A DNA stretch of 10,597 nucleotides from an uncultured Pelagibacteraceae bacterium (GTDB taxonomy: Bacteria; Pseudomonadota; Alphaproteobacteria; Pelagibacterales; Pelagibacteraceae), in contig CACDNJ010000018.1 of assembly GCA_902554135.1 (NCBI GenBank), forward strand, positions 1-10,597. The letters run 5' to 3'. A program made the position numbers and the translations under genes. Within the stretch, counting starts at the first letter, position 1, and the number at the start of each line of letters is the position of its first letter. The notes below the pieces were generated by a model. It searched no databases. It saw nothing but the letters and a program-made list of their open reading frames with translations, and had not been told where the DNA came from. Shown here piece after piece: positions 1 through 7,060 of this stretch.

Positions 1-2
1 TT

Positions 3-173
3 GCTATACTACCAATTGTTGGAAGAAAATTAAAAATTTTTCAAGATGAGTATGCAGATCCCGAACAGGGAACGGGAGCTGTTAAAATTACTCCAGCTCA
101 TGACTTCAATGACTTTGATGTTGCTGAAAGACAAAAATTAAAGAAAATAAAAATGCCCCAGATAAATATATAG
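3..173 (+). pseudogene. valS: valS upstream fragment (end of editing domain), out of frame with the rest of the gene
   Basis: This open frame enters from the left edge and ends at TAG 171-173. It encodes the end of the CP1 editing domain of valyl-tRNA synthetase: the stretch [15 protein letters not shown] is visible, with the HDFND editing-site motif at 99-113. After the residues KLKK (about 137-146) the family resemblance stops, and the last few codons are out-of-frame sequence. The matching continuation lies in the frame one base earlier, from about base 152. In other alphaproteobacterial ValRS proteins I recall about a dozen residues between these points, so bases seem to be missing as well as the frame being shifted. 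Whether the gene is truly broken or the assembly is wrong cannot be decided here. The true start of valS lies outside the window. Confidence 0.8.
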
Positions 174-1882
174 GCCTGGATAGATTTGAGGCCAGAAAAA
201 AAATTTTAGAAGAATTATCAGAATTACAAATTTTGGTAAAAGAAGAAAATGTTAAAAACAAAATTCCTTATGGAGACAGATCTAACTCCATTATAGAACC
301 ATACTTAACCGAACAGTGGTTTGTGGATGCAAAAAAACTTTCAGTTAATGCAAAAAAAATTGTAAAAAATAAAACAACAAATTTTTTTCCTGAAAATTGG
401 TCAAAAATCTATTTTCAATGGATGAACAATATTGAGCCTTGGTGTGTTTCAAGACAGTTGTGGTGGGGACATCAAATTCCAGCGTGGTATGGTCCTGATA
501 AAAAAATCTTTGTAGCCGAAAATGAAAAAAAGGCTCAATCAGATGCAAAAAAATTTTATAAAAAAAAAGTAAAATTAACTAGAGACCCAGATGTTTTAGA
601 CACATGGTTTTCCTCAGGTCTTTGGCCATTTGCTACTTTGGGATGGCCAAATTCAAATTACTATTTGAAAAGGTTTTATCCCACATCGGTTTTAGTTACT
701 GGCTTTGATATTATATTTTTTTGGGTAGCACGAATGATGATGCTAGGTATGGAATTTCTAAAAAAAGAACCATTTAAAAAAATTTATGTACATGCTCTTG
801 TGAGAGATGAGAAAGGACAAAAGATGTCAAAATCTAAAGGAAATGTTATTGACCCTTTAGAATTGATAGAAAGTTATAGTGCCGATGCTTTAAGATTCAC
901 TTTATTATCTATGGCCTCACCAGGTAGAGACGTAAAACTATCTGAGCAACGAGTTAAAGGTTATAGAAATTTTCTTACAAAAATATGGAGTGTTAATAAT
1001 TTTTTGAAGGTAAATAAATGTGAATTTAATAGTCAAATCAACCCTAAAAAACTTTCTTTAAATATCAATAAATGGATATATTCAGAATTGATCAGCACAA
1101 AAAATTTAGCAGAAAAACACCTCGAAAATTACAGGTTTGATGAAGCAACAAGAGTCATCTATAAATTTGTTTGGAATAGTTATTGTGACTGGTATTTAGA
1201 GCTTTCTAAAACAGTATTATCTTCTAACAATAAAAAAAACATTAAAGAAGTTAAAGCCACCTCAGGTTTTATATTCAAAGAAATATTAATTCTTTTACAT
1301 CCGTTCATTCCTTTTATTACTGAGGAGTTATGGTTAAAGAACAAATTGGGAAATAAAAAAGAAAAATATTTAATGTATGTTAACTGGATTAAAGATAATA
1401 AAGCCCAAAAGGACAAAGAAATAACAGACGTAAACCAAGTAATAGACCTTATCTCTAGAATAAGGTCGTTCAAAAACGAACTAAGTGTAAGTCCCGGGTC
1501 TTTTATTGACATCTCTGTTCAAAGTGTGAGCAAAAATAAACAGAATCTCCTCTTAAATAACGAGATTATGTTAAAAAAACTTGGAAGAATTAACTCAATT
1601 TTTACTAAAGATTCAACAAATGAGTCTGCCACTCTCGTTATTTCTGGGGAAATATTTAAGATTTATTTTGATAAGAGTGTTGATCTTGATCTTATAAAAG
1701 ATAATCTGAGTAAAAAACACAGTAAGCTATCTGAAGAATTAGAAAGTATTAGTAAAAAATTAGATAATAAAAGCTTTGTAGAGAGAGCACCAAAGCATAT
1801 TGTCGAACAAGAAAAAAATACCTATAATGAATTAAAAAGCGATATAGACAAAATTAATTTAACCATCAAAAGCTTTAAATGA
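152..1882 (+). CDS. valS: Valyl-tRNA synthetase, C-terminal part (catalytic second half, anticodon domain, coiled-coil arm)
   Basis: Class I synthetase that charges tRNA-Val with valine in the cytoplasm. Family resemblance starts at about base 152 ([12 protein letters not shown]); the first ATG in this frame is at 233, but a real protein would begin far upstream, since bacterial ValRS is usually 850-950 residues. Visible motifs are [45 protein letters not shown] and the ATP-binding KMSKS loop at 821-835. An anticodon-binding domain follows. The last 60 or so residues (about 1690-1870) are a charged helical stretch with FVERAP, matching the C-terminal coiled-coil arm that ValRS uses to clasp the tRNA. 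The 3' part has no further lesion. The stop overlaps the ilvD start by 4 nt (ATGA), implying co-translation. Function of the gene depends on whether the break near base 150 is real. Confidence 0.9.
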   Translation, partial: NAPDKYIGLDRFEARKKILEELSELQILVKEENVKNKIPYGDRSNSIIEPYLTEQWFVDAKKLSVNAKKIVKNKTTNFFPENWSKIYFQWMNNIEPWCVSRQLWWGHQIPAWYGPDKKIFVAENEKKAQSDAKKFYKKKVKLTRDPDVLDTWFSSGLWPFATLGWPNSNYYLKRFYPTSVLVTGFDIIFFWVARMMMLGMEFLKKEPFKKIYVHALVRDEKGQKMSKSKGNVIDPLELIESYSADALRFTLLSMASPGRDVKLSEQRVKGYRNFLTKIWSVNNFLKVNKCEFNSQINPKKLSLNINKWIYSELISTKNLAEKHLENYRFDEATRVIYKFVWNSYCDWYLELSKTVLSSNNKKNIKEVKATSGFIFKEILILLHPFIPFITEELWLKNKLGNKKEKYLMYVNWIKDNKAQKDKEITDVNQVIDLISRIRSFKNELSVSPGSFIDISVQSVSKNKQNLLLNNEIMLKKLGRINSIFTKDSTNESATLVISGEIFKIYFDKSVDLDLIKDNLSKKHSKLSEELESISKKLDNKSFVERAPKHIVEQEKNTYNELKSDIDKINLTIKSFK

Positions 1883-3597
1883 AAACTTTTAACAAAAAAA
1901 AATTACCAAGTAGACATACTTCATTAGGCCCAGATAAAGCTCCACAAAGGTCATTTTATTATGCGATGAATTTAACAAAGAAAGATGTTGCTAAACCATT
2001 TGTTGGGGTGGTTTCAACGTGGAATGAAGCTGCGCCGTGTAACATTGCTCTTATGAGGCAAGCTCAATCGGTTAAAAAAGGAGTAAAATCTTCAGGTGGA
2101 ACGCCAAGGGAGTTTTGTACAATTACAGTAACGGATGGTATAGCAATGGGACATGAAGGAATGAAATCCTCTTTAGTTTCAAGAGATGTTATTGCTGATT
2201 CAACGGAATTAACTGTTAGAGGCCATTGTTATGATGCGTTAGTCGGTGTAGCTGGATGTGATAAATCTTTACCTGGTTTGATGATGGCAATGGTTAGATT
2301 AAATGTTCCAAGTGTATTTATTTATGGTGGATCAATACTTCCAGGTAAATTTAATGGCAAGGATGTAACCGTTTTAGATGTTTTTGAAGGTGTGGGAAAA
2401 TATTCTTCAGGCAAAATGACAGAACATGCTTTGCAGAAGTTAGAATTAAAAGCTTGCCCTAGCGCAGGTGCATGCGGAGGTCAATTTACTGCAAATACTA
2501 TGGCTTGTGTATCAGAAGCAATCGGATTAGCCCTTCCTTATTCTGCAGGAACTCCCGCTCCATATGAAAAAAGAGACAGATACGCTTTACAAAGTGGTAA
2601 AGCAGTCATGAATTTGTTAAAAAAAAATATTAGACCCAGAGATATTGTCACAAGAAAATCATTAGAGAATGCAGCAACTATTGTAGCAGCCACTGGAGGT
2701 TCTACTAATGCGGCTTTACATCTACCGGCACTTGCAAACGAAATAGGAGTTAAATTTGATTTAATGGATGTAGCAAAAATTTTTAAGAGAACACCTTACT
2801 TGGCAGATTTAAAACCTGGGGGAAAATATGTTGCTAAAGACATGTGGAAAGCAGGAGGTGTTCCAATGCTGTTAAAAACTTTATTAGATGGCGGTTATAT
2901 ACATGGCAACTGTTTAACGGTTACCGGAAAAACTATGAGAGAAAATTTAAAAAAAGTTAAATTTAACAGTAAACAAAAAGTTATGAGAAAATATAACAAT
3001 CCATTATCGCATGACGGGGGAGTCGTTGGGTTGAAAGGAAATCTTGCTCCGCAGGGAGCTATTGTAAAAGTCGCAGGATTAAAAAAACTTCAATTTACCG
3101 GACGAGCAAGATGTTTTGATACTGAGGAATCAGCATACAAAGCTGTATTAAAAAGAAAATATAAAGATGGAGACATTATAATTATAAGATACGAAGGTCC
3201 TAAAGGCGGACCGGGTATGAGAGAAATGTTACAAACAACAGGAGCCATTTATGGACAAGGTAAAGGAGAAAAAGTTGCGTTAATCACAGACGGAAGATTT
3301 TCGGGTGCAACAAGAGGATTCTGTATTGGACATGTGGGACCAGAAGCATCAGTTGGTGGTCCAATAGCTTTACTAAAAAATGGCGATGTAATTCATATTG
3401 ATGCAAAAAAAGGAACAATTAACGTTAAACTTTCAAAAAAAGAATTGCTTAAGCGAAGAAAAAAATGGAAACCAAAAAAGATTAATTTTGGAAATGGAAC
3501 ACTTTGGAAGTATGCACAAACTGTTGGACCAGCTTATTTGGGGGCTTCAACACATCCTGGTGGAAAAAAAGAAGTTAAGTGTTACGCAGATATTTAA
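1879..3597 (+). CDS. ilvD: Dihydroxy-acid dehydratase
   Basis: Dehydrates 2,3-dihydroxy-isovalerate and 2,3-dihydroxy-3-methylvalerate to the 2-keto acids that become valine (and leucine) and isoleucine. It is a cytoplasmic enzyme of the IlvD/Edd family. The 572 residues are full length for the shorter IlvD type; E. coli IlvD is 616. Cluster cysteines are at C54 (AAPCN), C127 (GCDKSLPG) and C199 (SAGACGGQF). The Mg-site residues D86 ([11 protein letters not shown]) and the lysine of GCDK (K129, carbamylated in the family), E449 (GPGMRE) and the catalytic serine S475 ([10 protein letters not shown]) are all present. The three-cysteine pattern and length suggest the [2Fe-2S] form, by analogy. 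The ATG overlaps the valS stop by 4 nt, with no Shine-Dalgarno sequence seen, so translation is probably coupled. manC follows with no gap. An Edd dehydratase is unlikely given the length and overall match. Confidence 0.97.
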   Translation: MKTFNKKKLPSRHTSLGPDKAPQRSFYYAMNLTKKDVAKPFVGVVSTWNEAAPCNIALMRQAQSVKKGVKSSGGTPREFCTITVTDGIAMGHEGMKSSLVSRDVIADSTELTVRGHCYDALVGVAGCDKSLPGLMMAMVRLNVPSVFIYGGSILPGKFNGKDVTVLDVFEGVGKYSSGKMTEHALQKLELKACPSAGACGGQFTANTMACVSEAIGLALPYSAGTPAPYEKRDRYALQSGKAVMNLLKKNIRPRDIVTRKSLENAATIVAATGGSTNAALHLPALANEIGVKFDLMDVAKIFKRTPYLADLKPGGKYVAKDMWKAGGVPMLLKTLLDGGYIHGNCLTVTGKTMRENLKKVKFNSKQKVMRKYNNPLSHDGGVVGLKGNLAPQGAIVKVAGLKKLQFTGRARCFDTEESAYKAVLKRKYKDGDIIIIRYEGPKGGPGMREMLQTTGAIYGQGKGEKVALITDGRFSGATRGFCIGHVGPEASVGGPIALLKNGDVIHIDAKKGTINVKLSKKELLKRRKKWKPKKINFGNGTLWKYAQTVGPAYLGASTHPGGKKEVKCYADI

Positions 3598-4803
3598 ATG
3601 AAAATTAGACCCGTCATTCTATGCGGTGGAGAAGGAACCAGACTTTGGCCAAAGTCAAAAAATAACCAAGCAAAACAATTTATTAATTTCGGTGGCTGGA
3701 ACTTGTTTGAAAAAACATTAGACAGAATAAAAGGAAAAATATTTGACTATCCCATTATAAGCACTAACTCGAAGTATTTAAAACAAGTAAAATACTTTCT
3801 TAAAAAGCTCAAAATTAAAAAGTATAATATTGTACTTGAACCTGCCAAAAGGAATACAGCACCAGCAATATTGACTACAACTTTGATTAAAAATATTCCA
3901 AATAGACAGCCGCTAATGTTTTTTCCAGCAGATCATTTAATTGATAATAATAAGCAGCTTAAGAAAGCTCTTGAAAAAAACAAAAGATATTTGAACAACC
4001 AAAACATATTTGTTTTTGGCATAAAACCAACTTCGCCATCAAAAGAATATGGGTATTTTTTAACAAAAAATATTGGAGCAAATATAAACAAGGTAAGTAA
4101 ATTTATTGAGAAACCATCAGAAACAAAGGCCAAAAAAATTATTAAAAAAAAAGGTTATTGGAATTCAGGAATGTTCTTTGCAAGAAAAGATTCAATAATT
4201 AATAATTTTAAAAAGCATCAACCTGCAATATATAAAAATTGTCTCAAATCTGTTTTAAAAGCAAAATTTAAACAGAATACATATCGATTAAACAAATTAT
4301 CCTTTCTTGCTGCAAGCGCAAAATCTTTCGATTATGCCATTTTAGAAAAAACAAAAAATATTAACGGTATAAAGCTGAACATTCCTTGGACCGACCTTGG
4401 GAATTGGAAAGAAATTTTAAAAACTTATTACAAGAATAAATCTAAATATTTTAATAAGAAGAATGTTTATTATAGGCCATGGGGTCGTTATGTTAATTTG
4501 TTTGAGGGAAAAAATTTTTTAGTAAAAGAATTGGTTGTCAATTCAAAATCTTCTATTAGTTTGCAAAAACATCATCATAGATCAGAACACTGGATGGTTA
4601 CACAGGGAAAACCTAGAATTACAGTTAATAAGAAAAAGTTTTTTAAAAAAGAAAATGATTCTATTTTTATTCCGGTAGGAACAATTCATAGAATAGAGAA
4701 TTTATATAAAAAACCTGTTAAAATCATGGAAGCTCAAACAGGGCCTATTTTAAAAGAAACTGATATAGTCAGATACAAAGATATTTACGGAAGAGCTAGA
4801 TAA
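3598..4803 (+). CDS. manC: Mannose-1-phosphate guanylyltransferase / mannose-6-phosphate isomerase (type II), compact form
   Basis: Makes GDP-mannose from mannose-1-phosphate and GTP, and probably interconverts mannose-6-P and fructose-6-P, to supply sugars for surface polysaccharide. Residues 1-270 are the nucleotidyltransferase: ILCGGEGTRLWPKS (7-20) with KQF (26-28), FPADH (109-113), FIEKPS (169-174), YWNSGMFF (187-194), FDYAILEK (244-251) and WTDLGNW (264-270). Residues 291-398 are the cupin-type isomerase domain: YRPWGRY (292-298), SLQKHHHRSEHW (321-332) with the metal-binding histidines, and IPVGTIHRIEN (358-368). The protein is 401 residues against about 460-480 for typical bifunctional enzymes; only about 20 residues separate the two domains, so the usual linker is largely gone. 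It starts on the base after the ilvD stop. Its end overlaps xthA on the opposite strand by 8 nt. cpsB, algA and xanB are names used for the same family. Confidence 0.93.
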   Translation: MKIRPVILCGGEGTRLWPKSKNNQAKQFINFGGWNLFEKTLDRIKGKIFDYPIISTNSKYLKQVKYFLKKLKIKKYNIVLEPAKRNTAPAILTTTLIKNIPNRQPLMFFPADHLIDNNKQLKKALEKNKRYLNNQNIFVFGIKPTSPSKEYGYFLTKNIGANINKVSKFIEKPSETKAKKIIKKKGYWNSGMFFARKDSIINNFKKHQPAIYKNCLKSVLKAKFKQNTYRLNKLSFLAASAKSFDYAILEKTKNINGIKLNIPWTDLGNWKEILKTYYKNKSKYFNKKNVYYRPWGRYVNLFEGKNFLVKELVVNSKSSISLQKHHHRSEHWMVTQGKPRITVNKKKFFKKENDSIFIPVGTIHRIENLYKKPVKIMEAQTGPILKETDIVRYKDIYGRAR

Positions 4804-5572
4804 TTTCTAACTCTATAGGAGTGTGGTCAGAAGGTTTTAATTTAGATCTTGGTTTCTTGTTAATATTTATATTTTTTACATTATTTAAAATGTTGTTAGA
4901 AACCAAAAAATGATCAATTCGTAAACCGTTGTTTTTTTGCCAAGACCCCGCTGTATAATCCCAAAAAGTATATTCTTGTTTATCTTTGTTTAGGTGGCGA
5001 TAAACATCGACAAAACCTAAATTAACTAGTTCACGAAATTTTTTTCTGATCTCTAACTTAAATAGGGCGTCATTTTCATATTTTGTGTAGTCATGACAAT
5101 CTATTTCTTCTGGAAGAATATTAAAATCACCGGCAATAATAATATTTTTGTTTCTTAACAATGTTTTTTTTATTTGAAGAATAAATAAGTTAAGCCAATT
5201 TTTTTTATAATCATACTTTTCAGTATTTATTGGGTTTCCATTTGGAACGTAAATATTAATTAATTTAATAGGAGCTGATTTATTCTTTATATCACCCTCG
5301 ATAATTCTAGATTGATTTAGTTTATCTTTAATGAATCCTGTAGTAATTTTTTCAAATTTTATTTTAGATAAAAAAGCTACCCCATTATAACTTTTTTGAC
5401 CAAAGACATGAGAGTCGTATCCAATTTTTTTAAAATCACTAACAGGAAAATTTTTATTCTCTGTTTTTATTTCTTGTAGCATTAATATATCAGGAGCAGA
5501 TTGTTTAATGTAATCGAAAATATTTTGAATTCTTGCTCTTACGGAATTTACATTCCAAGAAACGATTTTCAT
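4796..5572 (-). CDS. xthA: Exonuclease III family DNA repair nuclease (AP endonuclease)
   Basis: A Mg-dependent nuclease of the endonuclease/exonuclease/phosphatase fold that cuts DNA at abasic sites and trims 3' ends in base-excision repair. At 258 residues it is close to E. coli Xth (268). Conserved residues are visible in order: N7 in SWNVNSVRAR, E34 in MLQEIKT, Y108 in NIYVPNG, D149 and N151 in IAGDFNILP, D220 in LRIDHFLVS, and the final D249-H250 pair in KPSDHTPIE. The whole active site is therefore present. The ATG follows directly after the erpA stop (TAAATG on the minus strand), so xthA is the second gene of an erpA-xthA unit and is probably translationally coupled. Its last codons overlap the end of manC, leaving no room for a classical terminator between the two convergent genes. 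The pairing with erpA and dgt is common in alphaproteobacteria. Confidence 0.95.
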   Translation of the reverse strand: MKIVSWNVNSVRARIQNIFDYIKQSAPDILMLQEIKTENKNFPVSDFKKIGYDSHVFGQKSYNGVAFLSKIKFEKITTGFIKDKLNQSRIIEGDIKNKSAPIKLINIYVPNGNPINTEKYDYKKNWLNLFILQIKKTLLRNKNIIIAGDFNILPEEIDCHDYTKYENDALFKLEIRKKFRELVNLGFVDVYRHLNKDKQEYTFWDYTAGSWQKNNGLRIDHFLVSNNILNNVKNININKKPRSKLKPSDHTPIELEII

Positions 5573-5890
5573 TTAAACAGAAAAAGAAAGTCCACAACCA
5601 CAAGAAGAGCTTGCTTGTGGATTATTTATTACGAATGAGTTTCCAATTAACTCTTTTTTGAAATCTACTACCGAACCATCAATAATTTTTAAAGAACTTT
5701 TGTCAATAACTGCTTTATCAAAAAAACTATCGTCAGCAGTAATTTTATCGTCAAAGGAGAATTTGTATTTAAAACCAGAACATCCACCTCCTTGAACTGA
5801 AATTCTAAAATACGTTTTCGAACTCTTTTTCGTAAGAATTCTTTTAATTTCATCCTTGGCCGATTCCGTAAATTCAATTTTGTTAGTCAT
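5573..5890 (-). CDS. erpA: A-type iron-sulfur cluster carrier (ErpA/HesB/IscA family)
   Basis: A small cytoplasmic protein that holds an Fe-S cluster (or iron) and passes it to target enzymes. The 105 residues match the family length (about 105-120). The three conserved cysteines are C37 in GGGCSGFKY, and C97 and C99 in SSCGCGLSF near the C-terminus; the middle FVINNPQAS segment is also typical. The ATG at 5890 is supported by the family N-terminus (IEFTESAKDEIKR) and by a TATAAT box 17 nt upstream. The gene is first in an operon with xthA. It diverges from dgt across a gap of 39 bp (counting dgt from 5930). ErpA is chosen over IscA because the gene stands outside any isc/suf cluster visible here and this neighbourhood usually carries ErpA; the sequence alone does not separate the paralogues firmly. 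Confidence 0.93.
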   Translation of the reverse strand: MTNKIEFTESAKDEIKRILTKKSSKTYFRISVQGGGCSGFKYKFSFDDKITADDSFFDKAVIDKSSLKIIDGSVVDFKKELIGNSFVINNPQASSSCGCGLSFSV

Positions 5891-5911
5891 ATTTAATAAA
5901 TAATGTATTAT
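5883..5911 (+). promoter_or_regulatory. Possible weak promoter of the dgt-argS-nagZ-scpA operon
   Basis: TATTAT at 5906-5911 is a five-of-six -10 match, and the hexamer TTAGTC at 5883-5888 lies 17 nt upstream but matches the -35 consensus poorly. Initiation would be near 5917, which fits a dgt start at 5930 and not at the earlier ATG at 5903. The right-hand operon needs a promoter somewhere here, since erpA diverges, but the exact boxes are uncertain. Confidence 0.3.
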
Positions 5912-5916
5912 ACATT
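5902..5916. promoter_or_regulatory. 15-bp perfect inverted repeat in the erpA/dgt divergent gap, candidate operator
   Basis: AATGTAT-T-ATACATT forms two perfect 7-base arms around one central base. It contains the erpA -10 box on the minus strand and the candidate dgt -10 on the plus strand, so a dimeric regulator bound here could block both transcripts. The 7-1-7 layout is like that of Fur-type sites, but the sequence is not a Fur, IscR or RirA consensus that I recognise. A chance palindrome in A+T-rich DNA is possible. Confidence 0.35.
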
Positions 5917-5935
5917 TTTATCACATCTTATGCAA
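5907..5935 (-). promoter_or_regulatory. Predicted promoter of erpA-xthA
   Basis: On the minus strand TTGCAT (5935-5930) and a perfect TATAAT (5912-5907) are separated by 17 nt, the ideal sigma-70 spacing. Transcription would begin near 5900, about 10 nt before the erpA ATG, leaving a very short leader without a Shine-Dalgarno sequence. The -35 matches consensus at only three positions, and TATAAT is common by chance in DNA this A+T-rich, but the position in the only divergent gap of the window supports it. Confidence 0.55.
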
Positions 5936-7060
5936 AAAAGTGAATATTCTAAATTTGCCACACCAATTAAATCCATTGGAAGGATTTATAGTGAGAAATC
6001 TAGTTTGCTGAGATCTCCCTATCAAAGAGATAGAGACAGAGTAATACACTCTACGGCTTTTAGAAGATTGAAACATAAGACCCAAGTTTTTGTTAATACA
6101 ACAGGAGATCACTATAGAACAAGAATAACACATTCTCTTGAAGTTTCACAAATCGCAAGAACACTTGGAAAAATTTTTAAATTAAACGAGGATCTTTGTG
6201 AGACGCTGAGTTTAGCACACGATTTGGGCCATCCACCATTTGGACATGCTGGAGAAGAAGCTTTAAATGAATGCATGGATGATTTTGGAGGATTTGATCA
6301 TAATATTCAAACCTTGAGAATTTTGACTCTATTAGAAAATAAATATTATAATTTTCCAGGTCTAAATTTATCTATTGAAACATTAGACGGCTTAGTAAAG
6401 CATAACGGTCCTGTTTTAGATACATCGAAATACCATCTTATTTTAGGTAAAAATATTTTTAAAAAAAAAATTAATTTTAATAGTAGTCCGTCAATAGAAT
6501 CACAAATTTCATCTATTTCTGATGATATTGCTTATAATAGCCATGATTTGGAAGACGGTTTAAAAGCATTGTTATTTCGAATAGAGGATTTAGATAAAAT
6601 ACCTGTCATTTCTGATATAATTTACAAACACAAGAAGAAACTGAAAATGAAAGATAAAGAACTGGTATTAAGACAAATCGTTAGAGATATAATCAACGAA
6701 ATGGTAAAAGATATAATTATCAATACAAGAAAAAACCTAAAATATGCAAACCTCAAAAATATTAACGATGTCTATAAGTCAAAAATTCATTTAGTTAATT
6801 TTTCAGACAAAATGATTAATTTTGACTTATCTATAAAATCTTTTTTAAAAACACGAATGTATAATCACACAAGTGTTTTAAAAAAAACTAAACAGGGTCA
6901 AAATATAGTAAAAGCTTTATTTTTAAAAATAAGAAAAAATCCCACTAAATTTCTTAAAAGAAGTGCTTTGCATAATTTTTCAAAAGAAAGATCGGTTTGT
7001 GATTTCATAGCAGGAATGACAGATAGATACGCAACAAATTTATATAATTCAATAAAATGA
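5930..7060 (+). CDS. dgt: dGTPase-like deoxynucleoside triphosphate triphosphohydrolase (HD domain)
   Basis: A cytoplasmic HD-superfamily enzyme that splits dNTPs to the deoxynucleoside and triphosphate, tuning nucleotide pools. With the ATG at 5930 the protein has 376 residues. The N-terminal signature is RDRDRVIHSTAFRRLKHKTQVF, then THSLEV (first metal histidine H68), AHDLGHPPFGHAGE (HD pair at 97-98, GHPPFGH at 100-106), FDHN..TLR, a later SDDIAYNSHDLEDG (metal aspartate about D198), and the C-terminal FIAGMTDRYA. An in-frame ATG at 5903 would add nine residues; I prefer 5930 because family members begin close to the SIGR segment and because 5903 lies inside the inverted repeat and the -10 region. 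The stop overlaps argS by 4 nt (ATGA). The family match is to the dGTPase-like group common in alphaproteobacteria, whose substrate may be broader than dGTP. Confidence 0.93.
   Translation: MQKSEYSKFATPIKSIGRIYSEKSSLLRSPYQRDRDRVIHSTAFRRLKHKTQVFVNTTGDHYRTRITHSLEVSQIARTLGKIFKLNEDLCETLSLAHDLGHPPFGHAGEEALNECMDDFGGFDHNIQTLRILTLLENKYYNFPGLNLSIETLDGLVKHNGPVLDTSKYHLILGKNIFKKKINFNSSPSIESQISSISDDIAYNSHDLEDGLKALLFRIEDLDKIPVISDIIYKHKKKLKMKDKELVLRQIVRDIINEMVKDIIINTRKNLKYANLKNINDVYKSKIHLVNFSDKMINFDLSIKSFLKTRMYNHTSVLKKTKQGQNIVKALFLKIRKNPTKFLKRSALHNFSKERSVCDFIAGMTDRYATNLYNSIK

Noticed and set aside
19..32. Exact 14-base repeat TTGGAAGAAAATTA near both ends of the window (19-32 and 10569-10582)
   Set aside because: It lies in two unrelated coding regions (valS and scpA) in A+T-rich sequence, with no extension beyond 14 bases; best explained by chance, not attachment sites.
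141..173. Programmed -1 frameshift in valS at the A-rich stretch
   Set aside because: No clean slippery heptamer plus downstream structure is evident, and slippage would not restore the missing codons, so it is a poor explanation by itself.
345..548. Minus-strand open frame inside valS (also one at 1180-1512)
   Set aside because: It lies antisense to well-recognised ValRS motifs, shows no family pattern, and is explained by A+T-rich coding shadow.
3398..3601. Plus-strand 67-codon frame overlapping the end of ilvD
   Set aside because: It is out of frame with the conserved IlvD C-terminus, and no independent motif or start signal is seen.
3933..4133. Minus-strand frame with hydrophobic stretches inside manC
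   Set aside because: It is antisense to Lys-rich codons, which read as Phe/Leu on the other strand, giving false membrane-like segments.
5689..5877. Second minus-strand frame inside erpA, and the minus-strand frames at 5921-6133 and 7074-7337
   Set aside because: All are fully covered by erpA, dgt or argS, whose catalytic motifs fix the true frame.
5903..5929. Longer dgt start at ATG 5903
   Set aside because: The added residues are unlike family N-termini and overlap the inverted repeat and probable -10 box; kept only as an alternative.
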